Shown here piece after piece: positions 27,048 to 36,966 of a DNA stretch of 47,368 nt. The DNA lies in assembly GCA_016763755.1 (NCBI GenBank), contig JAESTD010000156.1, positions 1 through 47,368 on the forward strand. Direction: 5' to 3'. The first letter of the stretch is position 1; every line of letters starts with the position of its first letter. Position numbers and translations under genes: made by a program. Under the pieces are notes generated by a model. That model was not told the origin of the DNA and did no database searches. It worked only from the letters and a program-made list of their open reading frames with translations. Source of the DNA: Mucilaginibacter sp. GTDB lineage: Bacteria; Bacteroidota; Bacteroidia; Sphingobacteriales; Sphingobacteriaceae.

Positions 27048-29291
27048 ATGCGTGAGCTTCCACTCGTTTCATGCATTATGCCGACCTACAACCGCCGAAA
27101 GTTTGTCAGCCACGCCATCAGGTATTTTCAGCGGCAAGATTATCCGAACAAAGAACTGATCGTTATTGATGATGGATCAGACAGTGTATCAAACTTGATC
27201 CCCGACAACCAGTTTATAAAATATATCCGGCTTAAGCAAAAGATCACTTTAGGTGAGAAACTGAACATGGCCTGCGCCAACTCATCGGGAAGTTTAATAG
27301 CAAACTGGGACGACGATGATTGGTACTCCCCAAACCGCTTAAAATACCAGGTGCAGGAATTAACAAGGTACAATACTAAAGTTTGCGGTTTAAACAATTT
27401 GCTATACTATGACCTTAACCAGGAACAGGCCTATGAATACACCTATCCAAGAGATCAAAAAATATGGCTTTTAGGAAGTTCCTTATGTTACCATCGCTCG
27501 CATTGGGAAAACAACAAATTTGAAGAAATTAATGTTGGCATGGACGGTTTATTTGTATGGCGTACTTGTGCCAGTCAGGTAACCGTTCTTCCGGATAACA
27601 AGATGGCTGTACACATGATTCATGACCAAAATGTAAGCCCCAAAAAAACAGACGGCGAATGGTGGTCCCCGTACCCTACATCGGCAATTAAACAAATAAT
27701 GCAGGCGGATCTAACGTATTACAAGGAAAATATCAAACCGATTGAAATAGCCAAGACACGCATGAGTTATGCGGGTCATAGGGCTTTCAATGCTGATTTA
27801 CCAAAAGTAAAAAATATATATACCTGCCTGGTACATGAGCGATTGGATTGTGTGATCGATCTGGTTCGTAACTTGCACTTTCAGGATCCGTCATCAATTA
27901 TTATTCTTTTTAATGGCGGGGATAATTTCCAGTTAACTGCTTCTCTCTTTCCTTTTAAAGATTATGGGGCAGTAATATACCCTAAACCGTTCCCGGTTAA
28001 GCATGGTTATTTGCATGATTTTGCACTTGCAACGATGCAATTCGCTTTAGAAAATTTCTCGTTCGATATTTTTACCGTAGTAGATTCTGATCAATTAGCT
28101 ATCCAGCCGGGTTATTCTGGCTTTATGGGAGAGTTTTTATCAACCAAAGCAAACATCGGGCTCTTATCAAACAGGCCCGAGCGGTTAACTGCAAAAGATA
28201 CTGACGTTTGGACCTCAATACAACCCTTTAAAGAATACGATCTATGGAAACCGTTGCTCAAAACGTTTACCAATGGCGAGGAAAAATTTGTCCATTGGTC
28301 TTTTTGGCCGTCAACCGTATTTACCTATGATGCCATAAAGGATCTGCTTAAGTTATTTAGAACTAATAACATGCTTAAGCAAATAATGAAACAAACAAAA
28401 ATATGGGCTACCGAAGAGATAATTTTACCTACGTTGGTAAGTCTACTGGGGTATGACATTGAACTAAATCCATGTTGCCATGACTTTGTTAGTTATCAGA
28501 AAACTTACTCAGTAGATCAATTAGAGGGTGCAATTGATAATCCTAAAGCTTTTTGGATGCACCCTGTGTCGCGAACTTATGATGAGGCACTGAGAAAGCA
28601 TGCGCGAAATAAACTTCATAATTATGTGACAAAGCCCGATGAGGGACTTGACATTGGGAGCAACTCGGCACCGTTATTATTCAGCGATATCCTAAAGCAA
28701 ATAGAAAACATTGATGGTTGGCTAAGTGATTCCGAAGCGGAGTTAATATACACAATCGCGCTTAAAGCATGCTTCCAATTTCCGAATGCCCATATAGTTG
28801 AGGTTGGCTGCTATCATGGTAAAGCAACAACGATATTGGGCAGCGTAGCCAGATCTTTTTCAGATAGCATCAAAGTTTATGGAATTGACACCCATGATGG
28901 CTTGCTTGGCTCAGCGGATCAGGGTTTATATCAATATCCACCATCCCTTCAGCACTTTAATAATAACATGGCAAATGCCAGATTATCAGATTGCGTTGTT
29001 TCTTTAGTAGGCAAGTCAACCGATATAGAGTGGCAATCCCCTGTTTCCTTGCTGCTGATCGATGGCTTGCATGACTATCTCAATATCGGCAACGATTTTT
29101 GGAAATTCTCACTGTGGGTGGAGACCGGCGGTTATGTAGCGTTCCATGATTATGCAGACTATTTTCCAGACGTAATGGCTTTTGTACATGAGCTGTTGAA
29201 AAAAGAAAGTTACAAGATAGTTCATCAAGCCGGATCGTTATTGGTTTTGCAAAAGCGCCAGGAATTTATAGAAAACTTTGTGCAGGCGTAA
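27048..29291 (+). CDS. Multidomain family 2 glycosyltransferase / GT-A-like / class I SAM methyltransferase fusion
   Basis: N-term CIMPTYNRRKFVSHAIRYFQRQDYPNKELIVIDDGSD and NWDDDDWYSP; middle FDIFTVVDSDQLAI; C-term VEVGCYHGKATTILGSVA, YGIDTHDG, LLLIDGLHDY, GGYVAFHDY. Confidence 0.85.
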   Translation: MRELPLVSCIMPTYNRRKFVSHAIRYFQRQDYPNKELIVIDDGSDSVSNLIPDNQFIKYIRLKQKITLGEKLNMACANSSGSLIANWDDDDWYSPNRLKYQVQELTRYNTKVCGLNNLLYYDLNQEQAYEYTYPRDQKIWLLGSSLCYHRSHWENNKFEEINVGMDGLFVWRTCASQVTVLPDNKMAVHMIHDQNVSPKKTDGEWWSPYPTSAIKQIMQADLTYYKENIKPIEIAKTRMSYAGHRAFNADLPKVKNIYTCLVHERLDCVIDLVRNLHFQDPSSIIILFNGGDNFQLTASLFPFKDYGAVIYPKPFPVKHGYLHDFALATMQFALENFSFDIFTVVDSDQLAIQPGYSGFMGEFLSTKANIGLLSNRPERLTAKDTDVWTSIQPFKEYDLWKPLLKTFTNGEEKFVHWSFWPSTVFTYDAIKDLLKLFRTNNMLKQIMKQTKIWATEEIILPTLVSLLGYDIELNPCCHDFVSYQKTYSVDQLEGAIDNPKAFWMHPVSRTYDEALRKHARNKLHNYVTKPDEGLDIGSNSAPLLFSDILKQIENIDGWLSDSEAELIYTIALKACFQFPNAHIVEVGCYHGKATTILGSVARSFSDSIKVYGIDTHDGLLGSADQGLYQYPPSLQHFNNNMANARLSDCVVSLVGKSTDIEWQSPVSLLLIDGLHDYLNIGNDFWKFSLWVETGGYVAFHDYADYFPDVMAFVHELLKKESYKIVHQAGSLLVLQKRQEFIENFVQA

Positions 29292-29324
29292 CAGATCTTA
29301 AAGACATAGTTTGACTCCAATTGT

Positions 29325-29942
29325 ATGCTTAGGACTGCCCTCGAATTTTTATCTGACGAGATAAATGCGTATCTGAAAAGAAAGGATGCCGTTAACTTCG
29401 GTAACGAGGATGTTGCGCTTATATCATCGCTGATGAACCCTGACGGGACATTTGCCATTACTGCTGGCGACGGCGATATTTCTAAGATCATCATTACCCT
29501 TATCAATCTTGAAGAAGACCGGGTATCAGATTCTCAGTATAACTACCGACAAGTTGATGATAAAATAAAGGTGATCAACCCGCCGGTTAATATAAACGCT
29601 TTCGTATTGTTCTCTGCGTTTGCCAACAACTATGCTACGGCCTTGAGGCTTTTATCTTATGTGATCTCTTTTTTTCAAGCCAATCAGGTTTTTGACAGCG
29701 ATCAATACCCTGGTATAAACGCGAAGGTTGACAACAATAAGCCCTGGCAAAAGGTAGGTAGGTTAGTAATTAATTACCACTCAACCACATTTGAGCAGCA
29801 GAATAACTTATGGGCAGCTTTAGGAGCCAAATACATGCCCAGCGCTATCTACAAGATAAGAACCATGAGCTTTATAGATTACGAACCTAAATTGGAAACC
29901 CCGCCAATTACGGAAATTACAATTTCGGATGATTTGAGGTAA
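29325..29942 (+). CDS. DUF4255 / Pvc16 N-terminal-like protein (eCIS tail terminator/cap type)
   Basis: FLSDEINAYL..., VALISSLMNPDG, ISKIIITLINLEEDRVSD, AFVLFSAFANNYATALRLLSYVISFFQ, PWQKVGRLVINYHS typical of DUF4255. Confidence 0.85.
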   Translation: MLRTALEFLSDEINAYLKRKDAVNFGNEDVALISSLMNPDGTFAITAGDGDISKIIITLINLEEDRVSDSQYNYRQVDDKIKVINPPVNINAFVLFSAFANNYATALRLLSYVISFFQANQVFDSDQYPGINAKVDNNKPWQKVGRLVINYHSTTFEQQNNLWAALGAKYMPSAIYKIRTMSFIDYEPKLETPPITEITISDDLR

Positions 29943-29964
29943 TTGCATTGATTATTTTAAAGCA

Positions 29965-31008
29965 ATGATTAGGATAAAATATAAAGCGCTGTTTACATTG
30001 GAATTTATACATCCTTTTTACAGATCAGGTAAATGCCCGGATATTGCAATGGTACCGTCCTCAGATTGCGCAGCACTGATAAGATCCTTAGGTTTGAATT
30101 TTCTACCATCCGATTTTGGTGGAAAATTATATGCAAAGGTTGGCGACGACGATAAGATCAAAAACCCGCTACCCGATGGAACTAAATTTACTTTTCTACT
30201 TAAGCTGCAAAACAGGCAGTTTCAAAATATAACTGATATTAATCTGATTAAACCTGCTAAAAGCTACTATTACTTTGATAACCTGGCGGTTAACTTATCC
30301 GCAACTAACGAGCCTTTATTAGTGTCGAATTTAACCAGTAAAATCGTAACTGACAGCGATCTGCTGCCTTTTGCTGCAGGTAATTTCGCATTTTCTGACA
30401 ATAGCACAGTCGCGACGCAAAACGGTGAGTTGAATTTTACCTATAGCGGCGAGATCTTATCTCAAACAGTTAATAACTCCGGTAATATTTTTAATTATTC
30501 ATTCGATCTGAATAAAGCCTCGACCGGCAGGGTAAAGTTTATGATTGATGGGGCTGAAAAAGCGTCATTCTATTCTATTGATCAGCAGGAGATTGCTGAT
30601 TTGTTTGGTATAGTAGAAGTGTTTCATAAAAGTGCGCTGCCTGCAGAAAATCTTTTCCAGAATGTAGATAATTCCATCAACATAAAAAATTATAAGATAG
30701 CGTTCGCCAATAGGGCAACCAAATGGCGTTACATTATCAACAGGCAATTCAATCTTGCCGTAAATTCTGTTACAGTTGGCAAAACAAACGGCACGGCCAT
30801 AAATTTTGGTTTGGCAGCCACGCCACCGCCGAATACTTTCATTGCGGTATCAAACGATCCACTCAAACTGACTGAAGAACCTATAGCAGGTATTAAGCTT
30901 ACAGACGATACTAACAAGGTGCTGATAGCCAATTTGCCTAACCCGCCATTAAATTTAATAAGGACAGAAGGCTCCGACACGTTTTCGGATATTTTAATAA
31001 CCATTTAA
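29965..31008 (+). CDS. eCIS-cluster hypothetical protein
   Basis: 347 aa, co-directional between DUF4255 and sheath genes; beta-rich; no family named with confidence. Confidence 0.65.
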   Translation: MIRIKYKALFTLEFIHPFYRSGKCPDIAMVPSSDCAALIRSLGLNFLPSDFGGKLYAKVGDDDKIKNPLPDGTKFTFLLKLQNRQFQNITDINLIKPAKSYYYFDNLAVNLSATNEPLLVSNLTSKIVTDSDLLPFAAGNFAFSDNSTVATQNGELNFTYSGEILSQTVNNSGNIFNYSFDLNKASTGRVKFMIDGAEKASFYSIDQQEIADLFGIVEVFHKSALPAENLFQNVDNSINIKNYKIAFANRATKWRYIINRQFNLAVNSVTVGKTNGTAINFGLAATPPPNTFIAVSNDPLKLTEEPIAGIKLTDDTNKVLIANLPNPPLNLIRTEGSDTFSDILITI

Positions 31009-31023
31009 TTAAAAACCATCACC

Positions 31024-32580
31024 ATGGCAGATGTATTTAAAACCCCGGGGGTCTATATACGGGAGATCCCAACGTTTCCACCTTCGGTAGCAGAAGTGGA
31101 AACAGCAATTCCCGCTTTTATTGGTTACACCGAAAAAGCGAGTTTTAATGGCACAGATCTTACCCTTAAACCACAACGCATCAGTTCGTTGCTGGAGTTT
31201 GAGCAGCTGTTTGGATTTGCGCAAAACGAAGTAGCCATTACGGTAACCATTACCGATACCACGGATGCAGGTGCGGTAACGCGTATCATAAACGCTGCAA
31301 AGGCTCCAACTACCAGTTCAAGGTTCAAGATGTATTACGGGCTGCAAATGTATTTTGCCAATGGTGGCGGGCCATGCTATATAGTTTCAGTAGGTGCTTA
31401 TCCTGCAGGTGCGCCATCAGATGCCAATGTTTCCGTCGGCGATCTGCAAAAGGGCCTTACAGAAATTGCGAAGGTAGATGAACCCACACTTCTGGTTTTT
31501 CCGGATGGCCCATCGCTTACGTCATCAAATTACTACCAGCTCATTAATAGCGCTTTATCGCAATGCTTACTGCTGCAAGACAGGTTTACCATAATTGATG
31601 TAAAACAGCTAAGCGGAACTGTAAACGATATCAATAGTTCTGCAGACGATTTCCGTAACACGGCAACCCTCGGTAGCAATCTCGACCTCATGAAATATGG
31701 CGCAGCTTATTTCCCTTATCTGGAAACGTCTTTAAATTACAGGTTTAATGATGCCGACGTAAATGTAGTTTACATTAACGGGACATCCACAGAAACAAAC
31801 GAAACTCCCGGCGATCCCGGCAATATCAACTTAAGTACCATACTTAATCCGCCTGCAACCCTCAAAGCTTCTATACGTACAGGCCTCAATTTACAGAAAC
31901 CTGCACCAGCGGTACCGGCATCGCCAGTGGCATCACCAACAGTTGCCGGTAACACCGAATTATACAACCTTATCAAATTGCAGTTGCAAAAGTTAACGGT
32001 AACCATGCCACCATCAACTGCAGTTGCGGGTGTGTATGCTTCGGTTGATAGTTCGAGAGGTGTTTGGAAAGCACCTGCCAACGTGTCGATGGCATATGTT
32101 AACGCCGCATCGCTCAAGATCTCGCATGAAGACCAGATGTCGTTAAACGTTGATCCTACGTCGGGCAAGTCGATCAATGCCATCCGGTATTTTACAGGCA
32201 AAGGAGTGTTGATATGGGGAGCCAGGACATTGGCGGGTAATGATAATGAGTGGCGTTACGTACCAGTTCGCCGTTTCTTCATCTTTGCCGAAGAATCAAT
32301 AAAAAAAGGCACAGAATGGGTTGTATTTGAACCAAATGATGCCAACACCTGGGTTAGGGTACGCGCAATGATAGAGAACTTCCTGATCAAACAATGGCGG
32401 ACAGGGGCACTGGCCGGTGCCAAACCGGAACAAGCATTTTTTGTGCGGGTAGGCCTCGGCGTTACCATGACTGCGCTTGATATTTTAGAAGGCAGAATGA
32501 ATATAGAGATCGGGATGGCGGTTGTTAGGCCGGCAGAGTTTATCATTCTCAAATTCTCTCATAAACTGCAGGAATCTTAA
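31024..32580 (+). CDS. Phage tail sheath-like protein (eCIS contractile sheath)
   Basis: FKTPGVYIREIPTFPPSVAEVETAIPAFIGYTEKA; C-term GKGVLIWGARTLAGNDNEWRYVPVRRFFIFAEESIKKGTEWVVFEPNDANTWVRVR. Confidence 0.96.
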   Translation: MADVFKTPGVYIREIPTFPPSVAEVETAIPAFIGYTEKASFNGTDLTLKPQRISSLLEFEQLFGFAQNEVAITVTITDTTDAGAVTRIINAAKAPTTSSRFKMYYGLQMYFANGGGPCYIVSVGAYPAGAPSDANVSVGDLQKGLTEIAKVDEPTLLVFPDGPSLTSSNYYQLINSALSQCLLLQDRFTIIDVKQLSGTVNDINSSADDFRNTATLGSNLDLMKYGAAYFPYLETSLNYRFNDADVNVVYINGTSTETNETPGDPGNINLSTILNPPATLKASIRTGLNLQKPAPAVPASPVASPTVAGNTELYNLIKLQLQKLTVTMPPSTAVAGVYASVDSSRGVWKAPANVSMAYVNAASLKISHEDQMSLNVDPTSGKSINAIRYFTGKGVLIWGARTLAGNDNEWRYVPVRRFFIFAEESIKKGTEWVVFEPNDANTWVRVRAMIENFLIKQWRTGALAGAKPEQAFFVRVGLGVTMTALDILEGRMNIEIGMAVVRPAEFIILKFSHKLQES

Positions 32581-32624
32581 TCACATTGGCATAACACCGA
32601 ATTTAAACTTAAACAACAGATCAA

Positions 32625-33059
32625 ATGGCAACATATCCAATTCCAAAGTTTCACTTCTCAGTTGATTGGGGCGGAACTAAGATAGGCTTTACGGAAGTAA
32701 GCGGCTTAAATATTGAAAATAAGGTGATAGAGTACCGGGATGGTGCTTCGCCCGAGTACAGTAAGATAAAAATGCCCGGTATGCGCGAGTTTAGCAACAT
32801 CACTCTTAAAAGAGGCGTATTTGCTAATGATAATGAATTTTATGCCTGGCTCAATACCATACAACTCAACACTGTTGAACGGCGGGATGTGGTGATAAAG
32901 CTGTTGAATGAAAAACATGAACCGGTGGTTACCTGGAAAGTTACCAATGCCTTCCCGGTTAAACTTTCAAGCACCGACCTGAAATCGGACGGCAGCGAAG
33001 TTGCCATTGAGCAGCTTGATCTGGCGCATGAGGGCCTCATTATCCAAAACGGGAACTAA
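32625..33059 (+). CDS. Phage tail tube-like protein (eCIS inner tube)
   Basis: PKFHFSVDWGGTKIGFTEVSGLNIENKVIEYRDG ... MPGMREFSNITLKRGVF ... WKVTNAFPVKLSSTDLKSDGSEVAIEQLDLAHEGL. Confidence 0.95.
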   Translation: MATYPIPKFHFSVDWGGTKIGFTEVSGLNIENKVIEYRDGASPEYSKIKMPGMREFSNITLKRGVFANDNEFYAWLNTIQLNTVERRDVVIKLLNEKHEPVVTWKVTNAFPVKLSSTDLKSDGSEVAIEQLDLAHEGLIIQNGN

Positions 33060-33077
33060 CAAAAATTACCTCATAGC

Positions 33078-33599
33078 ATGAGTTTGTTAAGCGGAATTGT
33101 TGACGGGTTGATCTACCCACCAGTTGGCTTCCATTTTTTGGTTGTGGTTGAAATGTTCCCGCAAACACCGCAAGATGGCCGTTTCCAAAGCGTAAGTGGC
33201 CTAAGTGTAAACATTGCGACAGAACCGGTTGCCGAGGGGGGCGAAAACCGCTTTAAACATCAGATGCCGGGTGTGCCGCAATACAATAAACTGGTATTGA
33301 AGCGAGGTTTATTTTTAGGATCATTTGTGAGTAAATGGTGTCGTAACAGCATGGAAAACTTTGAATTTGAACCTAAGAACATTCTTATCACGTTGCTTAA
33401 CGATAACCACATCCCTTTGAACGTTTGGCATGTGTTTAATGCTTATCCAACCAAAGTAGATATCTCCGAATTTAATGCCGAACAAAACACGCTCGTGGTA
33501 GAAACACTTGAGCTAACCTATCAGTATTTTAAACCCTTAGGCCTTGATGATGTAATAGCCGGCGCCGTTGGTGCAGCCGCCGGCGCAGTAGGATTATAG
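33078..33599 (+). CDS. Second phage tail tube-like protein
   Basis: GFHFLVVVEMFPQTPQDGRFQSVSGLSVNIATEPVAEGGENRFKHQMPGVPQYNKLVLKRGLF; WHVFNAYPTKVDISEFNAEQNTLVVETLELTYQYF. Confidence 0.93.
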   Translation: MSLLSGIVDGLIYPPVGFHFLVVVEMFPQTPQDGRFQSVSGLSVNIATEPVAEGGENRFKHQMPGVPQYNKLVLKRGLFLGSFVSKWCRNSMENFEFEPKNILITLLNDNHIPLNVWHVFNAYPTKVDISEFNAEQNTLVVETLELTYQYFKPLGLDDVIAGAVGAAAGAVGL

Positions 33600-33601
33600 T
33601 T

Positions 33602-33760
33602 ATGGCAATTTTAATCAATGAAATAGAAATTTCGATGACGGTTGTCACCGATCAGCCGCCGCAGGCACAAACCGCTGCCACTGCCGCCAGTAAAGAGGAG
33701 ATCATCAAAGAATGTGTCGAGATGGTCATGGAGATCCTTAACCACAAAAACGAACGGTAA
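33602..33760 (+). CDS. DUF5908-like small eCIS protein
   Basis: 52 aa MAILINEIEISMTVVTDQPPQAQTAATAASKEEIIKECVEMVMEILNHKNER; TAATG overlap with next gene; absent from the ORF track owing to size. Confidence 0.75.
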   Translation: MAILINEIEISMTVVTDQPPQAQTAATAASKEEIIKECVEMVMEILNHKNER

Positions 33761-34506
33761 TGTTTGATGTACTCAACAACTTTTTAAACAGTGGCGAACT
33801 TGAAAAGGTTAAGATCAAAGGTTTTGAAGATATTAACCACACCGGTACGCCTAAAGTTTTTGAGGCATACATCAACCCCGATGAGTTTACGGTTAACTAT
33901 CACACCAATATTGATCATACCTCAACCGTAGGACAAACGGGTACGGCTGGTGCATTTCTCAGCTCGGCGCCCATGGAGCTGTCCTTAAAATTCTACCTGG
34001 ATGGCACCAAAGTTTCGGGGCCGCTCAAAAGCTCATCGAAAGGAGAAATAAGTGTAGCCCAGAAAATCACTGAATTTTATGAAGCCTGCGGTTATAACTC
34101 AAACAGGCACAGGCCCAGGTTTGTGCAGATATTTTGGGGCGATCTTTCGCTGCTCCGTTTTAACCCCGAGATATTTAATGGCTGCCTTAAATCGGTTTCC
34201 ATCAATTATAAATTATTCAACGCAAAAGGAGCACCGCTAAGGGCTATTATCAACGCCACTTTTGTTGAAGCTATACCACCTGCACAACGCGATTCTGCCG
34301 GCAAGGCGTCTTCGCCTGATCTTACACATGTTCGCGTAGTTAAAGAAGGCGATACCTTGCCGGGTATGACGCAAGAGATCTACGGCAGTTTTAGTTATTA
34401 TCTTCAGGTTGCCAGGGTTAACAATCTAACTGATTTCAGGAAACTGGAACCCGGCACCAAGCTATTCTTCCCACCGCTCGATAAAAACGTTAATACAAAT
34501 GGCTAA
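33760..34506 (+). CDS. LysM-containing CIS tube/hub protein (Afp7-like)
   Basis: EKVKIKGFEDINHTGTPKVFEAYINPDEFTVNYHTNID; C-term LysM-like VVKEGDTLPGMTQEIYGSFSYYLQVARVNNLTDFRKLEPGTKLFFPP. Confidence 0.9.
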   Translation: MFDVLNNFLNSGELEKVKIKGFEDINHTGTPKVFEAYINPDEFTVNYHTNIDHTSTVGQTGTAGAFLSSAPMELSLKFYLDGTKVSGPLKSSSKGEISVAQKITEFYEACGYNSNRHRPRFVQIFWGDLSLLRFNPEIFNGCLKSVSINYKLFNAKGAPLRAIINATFVEAIPPAQRDSAGKASSPDLTHVRVVKEGDTLPGMTQEIYGSFSYYLQVARVNNLTDFRKLEPGTKLFFPPLDKNVNTNG

Positions 34507-36247
34507 CGAAACGGAGGTAGACGTAGCACAGTTTACGATAAAGATCAATGGAGATGATATGCCCCGCACCATCGAACTTATCGGTGTACATATTACTAAA
34601 GCCATTAACAAAATCTCAATGGCCAAAATTGTAATTAAGGATGGAGATGTCTCCACAAATGATTTTGTGCTAAGTAAAAGTGACCTTCTTATTCCCGGGA
34701 ATGAGATCCAGATCTCTGCCGGAGGGGTAGATGGACAGTCACTGGTTTTTAGCGGGATCATCGTCAAACAATCGGTTTCAATCAGAGGCAATAAAAACCC
34801 GCAACTCATTATCGATTGCAGGCATAAAGCTGTTAAAGCTACAATTGTGCGACGAAGTAACTGCCTGCACAATGTAACTGACGATGCCGCCATCACCTCG
34901 GCGCTTAAAGCAAGTGGATTATCTGATAGCGAAATGGAGATAGAGACGACAACCGTAACCCACCCCGAAATGGTGCAATATGATTGTACAGATTGGGACT
35001 TTGCCGTTAGCTGTGCAGAAACAGCCGGGAAGGTAGTTTTAACGAATGACGATAAGATAGTGATAAAGGCGCCGGATGTGACAGCAACAGCATCCCATTC
35101 AGTATTATTTGGTGCAACAAGCGGCGCAACCATCATTGAGCTTGACGCAGAAATGGATAGCCGTACACAATATAAATCTGTAGTTGCTAAAGCATGGGAT
35201 AAGGCCAATCAGCAGCTTGCGGAAGCCACAGCCTCAGAGCCATCGCTGCCCAATTTTGGAAATATGGATGGCTCAACACTCGCCGATGTGAACGCTCAGG
35301 CAGAATGTATTTTACAACACGGTGGCGGCATTAGTAGCGAAGAAATACAACAATGGGCAGATGCAGGCTTGTTGAAAAGCCGCTTGTCAAAAATAAGAGG
35401 CCGGGTAAAATTTGATGGCACAACCAATGTAAATGCCGGTGATATCATCGAGTTACAAGGATTGGGCGACAGATTCAACGGTAATGCTTTCGTTAGCGGT
35501 ATACGGCATGATTATACAATAAAAGAAGGCTGGAAAACACAAGCACAGTTTGGGCAATCACCAGATTGGTTTGTACAGGAGCCCGATGTGGTTAGTCCAA
35601 AAGCGGGTGCCATGCTGCCCGGCACCAATGGTTTACTAACGGGTATAGTGACCGATAATGAAGACCCTGAAGGCGAGTTTAGGGTGCGGGTGAAAATTCC
35701 GATAATCAATGCAGATGACGACGGTGTTTGGGCACGGATGGCTTTAAGCGATGCCGGTAACAACCGCGGCATGTTTTTCAGACCAGAAATTAATGACGAG
35801 GTACTTTTAGGTTTTTTGTTTGATGATCCAAGGCAGCCTGTAATCATCGGAATGCTGCATAGTTCTGCATTGGCGTCGCCGTTGCAACCATCTAATGATA
35901 ATCAACAAAAGGGCTACACATCTCGCGAAAAACTGGTGCTGCTTTTTGATGATGATAAAAAGTCTGTAGTGATAAAAACGCCAGGCGGTAATTCCGTTAC
36001 ACTTAGCGATGATGCCAAGGGTATTTCGCTTGAGGACCAGAACGGTAACAAGATAACCATGGATGATAAGGGGATTGTGATACAGGCCACTCAGAAAATT
36101 GAACTTAAAGCCGGTACGCAATTAGCCATCGGTGCACCAAACCTTGCCATGAGCGCTGATACCGCTTGTGAGATAAAGGGCGCAGCTACAAAGTTAGAAA
36201 GCGCTGGTGTTTTAACCTTAACAGGTGCGATGGTAAAAATTAATTAA
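34499..36247 (+). CDS. VgrG-like spike protein (Afp8-like)
   Basis: gp27-like N-terminal region, gp5 OB region TGIVTDNEDPEGEFRVRVKIPIINADDDGVWARM, beta-helix repeats NSVTLSDDAKGISLEDQNGNKITMDDKGIVIQA. Confidence 0.93.
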   Translation: MANETEVDVAQFTIKINGDDMPRTIELIGVHITKAINKISMAKIVIKDGDVSTNDFVLSKSDLLIPGNEIQISAGGVDGQSLVFSGIIVKQSVSIRGNKNPQLIIDCRHKAVKATIVRRSNCLHNVTDDAAITSALKASGLSDSEMEIETTTVTHPEMVQYDCTDWDFAVSCAETAGKVVLTNDDKIVIKAPDVTATASHSVLFGATSGATIIELDAEMDSRTQYKSVVAKAWDKANQQLAEATASEPSLPNFGNMDGSTLADVNAQAECILQHGGGISSEEIQQWADAGLLKSRLSKIRGRVKFDGTTNVNAGDIIELQGLGDRFNGNAFVSGIRHDYTIKEGWKTQAQFGQSPDWFVQEPDVVSPKAGAMLPGTNGLLTGIVTDNEDPEGEFRVRVKIPIINADDDGVWARMALSDAGNNRGMFFRPEINDEVLLGFLFDDPRQPVIIGMLHSSALASPLQPSNDNQQKGYTSREKLVLLFDDDKKSVVIKTPGGNSVTLSDDAKGISLEDQNGNKITMDDKGIVIQATQKIELKAGTQLAIGAPNLAMSADTACEIKGAATKLESAGVLTLTGAMVKIN

Positions 36248-36257
36248 AAGTTTTGAT

Positions 36258-36536
36258 ATGCCCCCAGCATTAAGAGTACTTGATATTACAAACCATGGAG
36301 GTACCGTAATGGGCCCAGGGATGCCTACTGTTTTAATAGGCGGTATGCCCGCTGCCATAATGCTCGATTCGCATTTGTGCCCTATACCTGTCGTAGCCGG
36401 CCATGGTCCGGGCGTTTTTATTGTAGGTAGCGGTACGGTTTTAATAGGCGGTAAACCGGCTTTAAGGATAACCGATGCCTGCACCTGCGGCGCTATGGGT
36501 GTAATTGGCGAACCAACTGTAGATATAGGAGGCTAA
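36258..36536 (+). CDS. PAAR domain spike-tip protein
   Basis: GPGMPTVLIGGMPAAIMLDSHLCPIPVVAGHGPGVFIVGSGTVLIGGKPALRITDACTCGAMGVIGEPTVDIGG. Confidence 0.93.
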   Translation: MPPALRVLDITNHGGTVMGPGMPTVLIGGMPAAIMLDSHLCPIPVVAGHGPGVFIVGSGTVLIGGKPALRITDACTCGAMGVIGEPTVDIGG

Positions 36537-36537
36537 C

Positions 36538-36966
36538 ATGGCAATTGATGATCCGGCAGAAAGCAAATCTTTTTTAGGTAGGGGGTGGAGTTTCCCGCCA
36601 ACTTTTTCAAAAAGCACCAACAGTGTTGTAATGACCGCCGACGAGGAGGATATAACCAAAAGCCTTGAAATACTCTTAGGCACTACAATTGGCGAACGAT
36701 TTTTACAGCCTTTGTATGGTTGCAATTTGGATGAATATGTATTTGCTCCGTTCAACGCCACGCTATCAACCGAAATCAGGCTTACGGTTAAAGACGCCAT
36801 AGATAAATTTGAACCCAGGTTAAAACTCCGGGGCGTGAAACTTGATACCGGATTGCTTAACGAAGGGCGGGTAGATATAGCTATTGAGTATACGGTCATA
36901 AACACCAATTCCCGCTTTAATCTTATTTATCCTTTTTACCAGAACGAGGCCAATAGACCGGCATGA
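36538..36966 (+). CDS. GPW/gp25 family baseplate protein
   Basis: DEEDITKSLEILLGTTIGERFLQPLYGCNLDEYVFAPF ... AIEYTVINTNSRFNLIYPFY. Confidence 0.94.
   Translation: MAIDDPAESKSFLGRGWSFPPTFSKSTNSVVMTADEEDITKSLEILLGTTIGERFLQPLYGCNLDEYVFAPFNATLSTEIRLTVKDAIDKFEPRLKLRGVKLDTGLLNEGRVDIAIEYTVINTNSRFNLIYPFYQNEANRPA

Noticed and set aside
34462-35208. 248-aa minus-strand ORF opposite vgrG
   Set aside because: Fully antisense to the VgrG-like coding region; low-complexity Ser/Leu/Val composition with no family features.
36218-36908. Minus-strand ORFs opposite the PAAR and gp25 genes
   Set aside because: Antisense shadows of well-supported genes.
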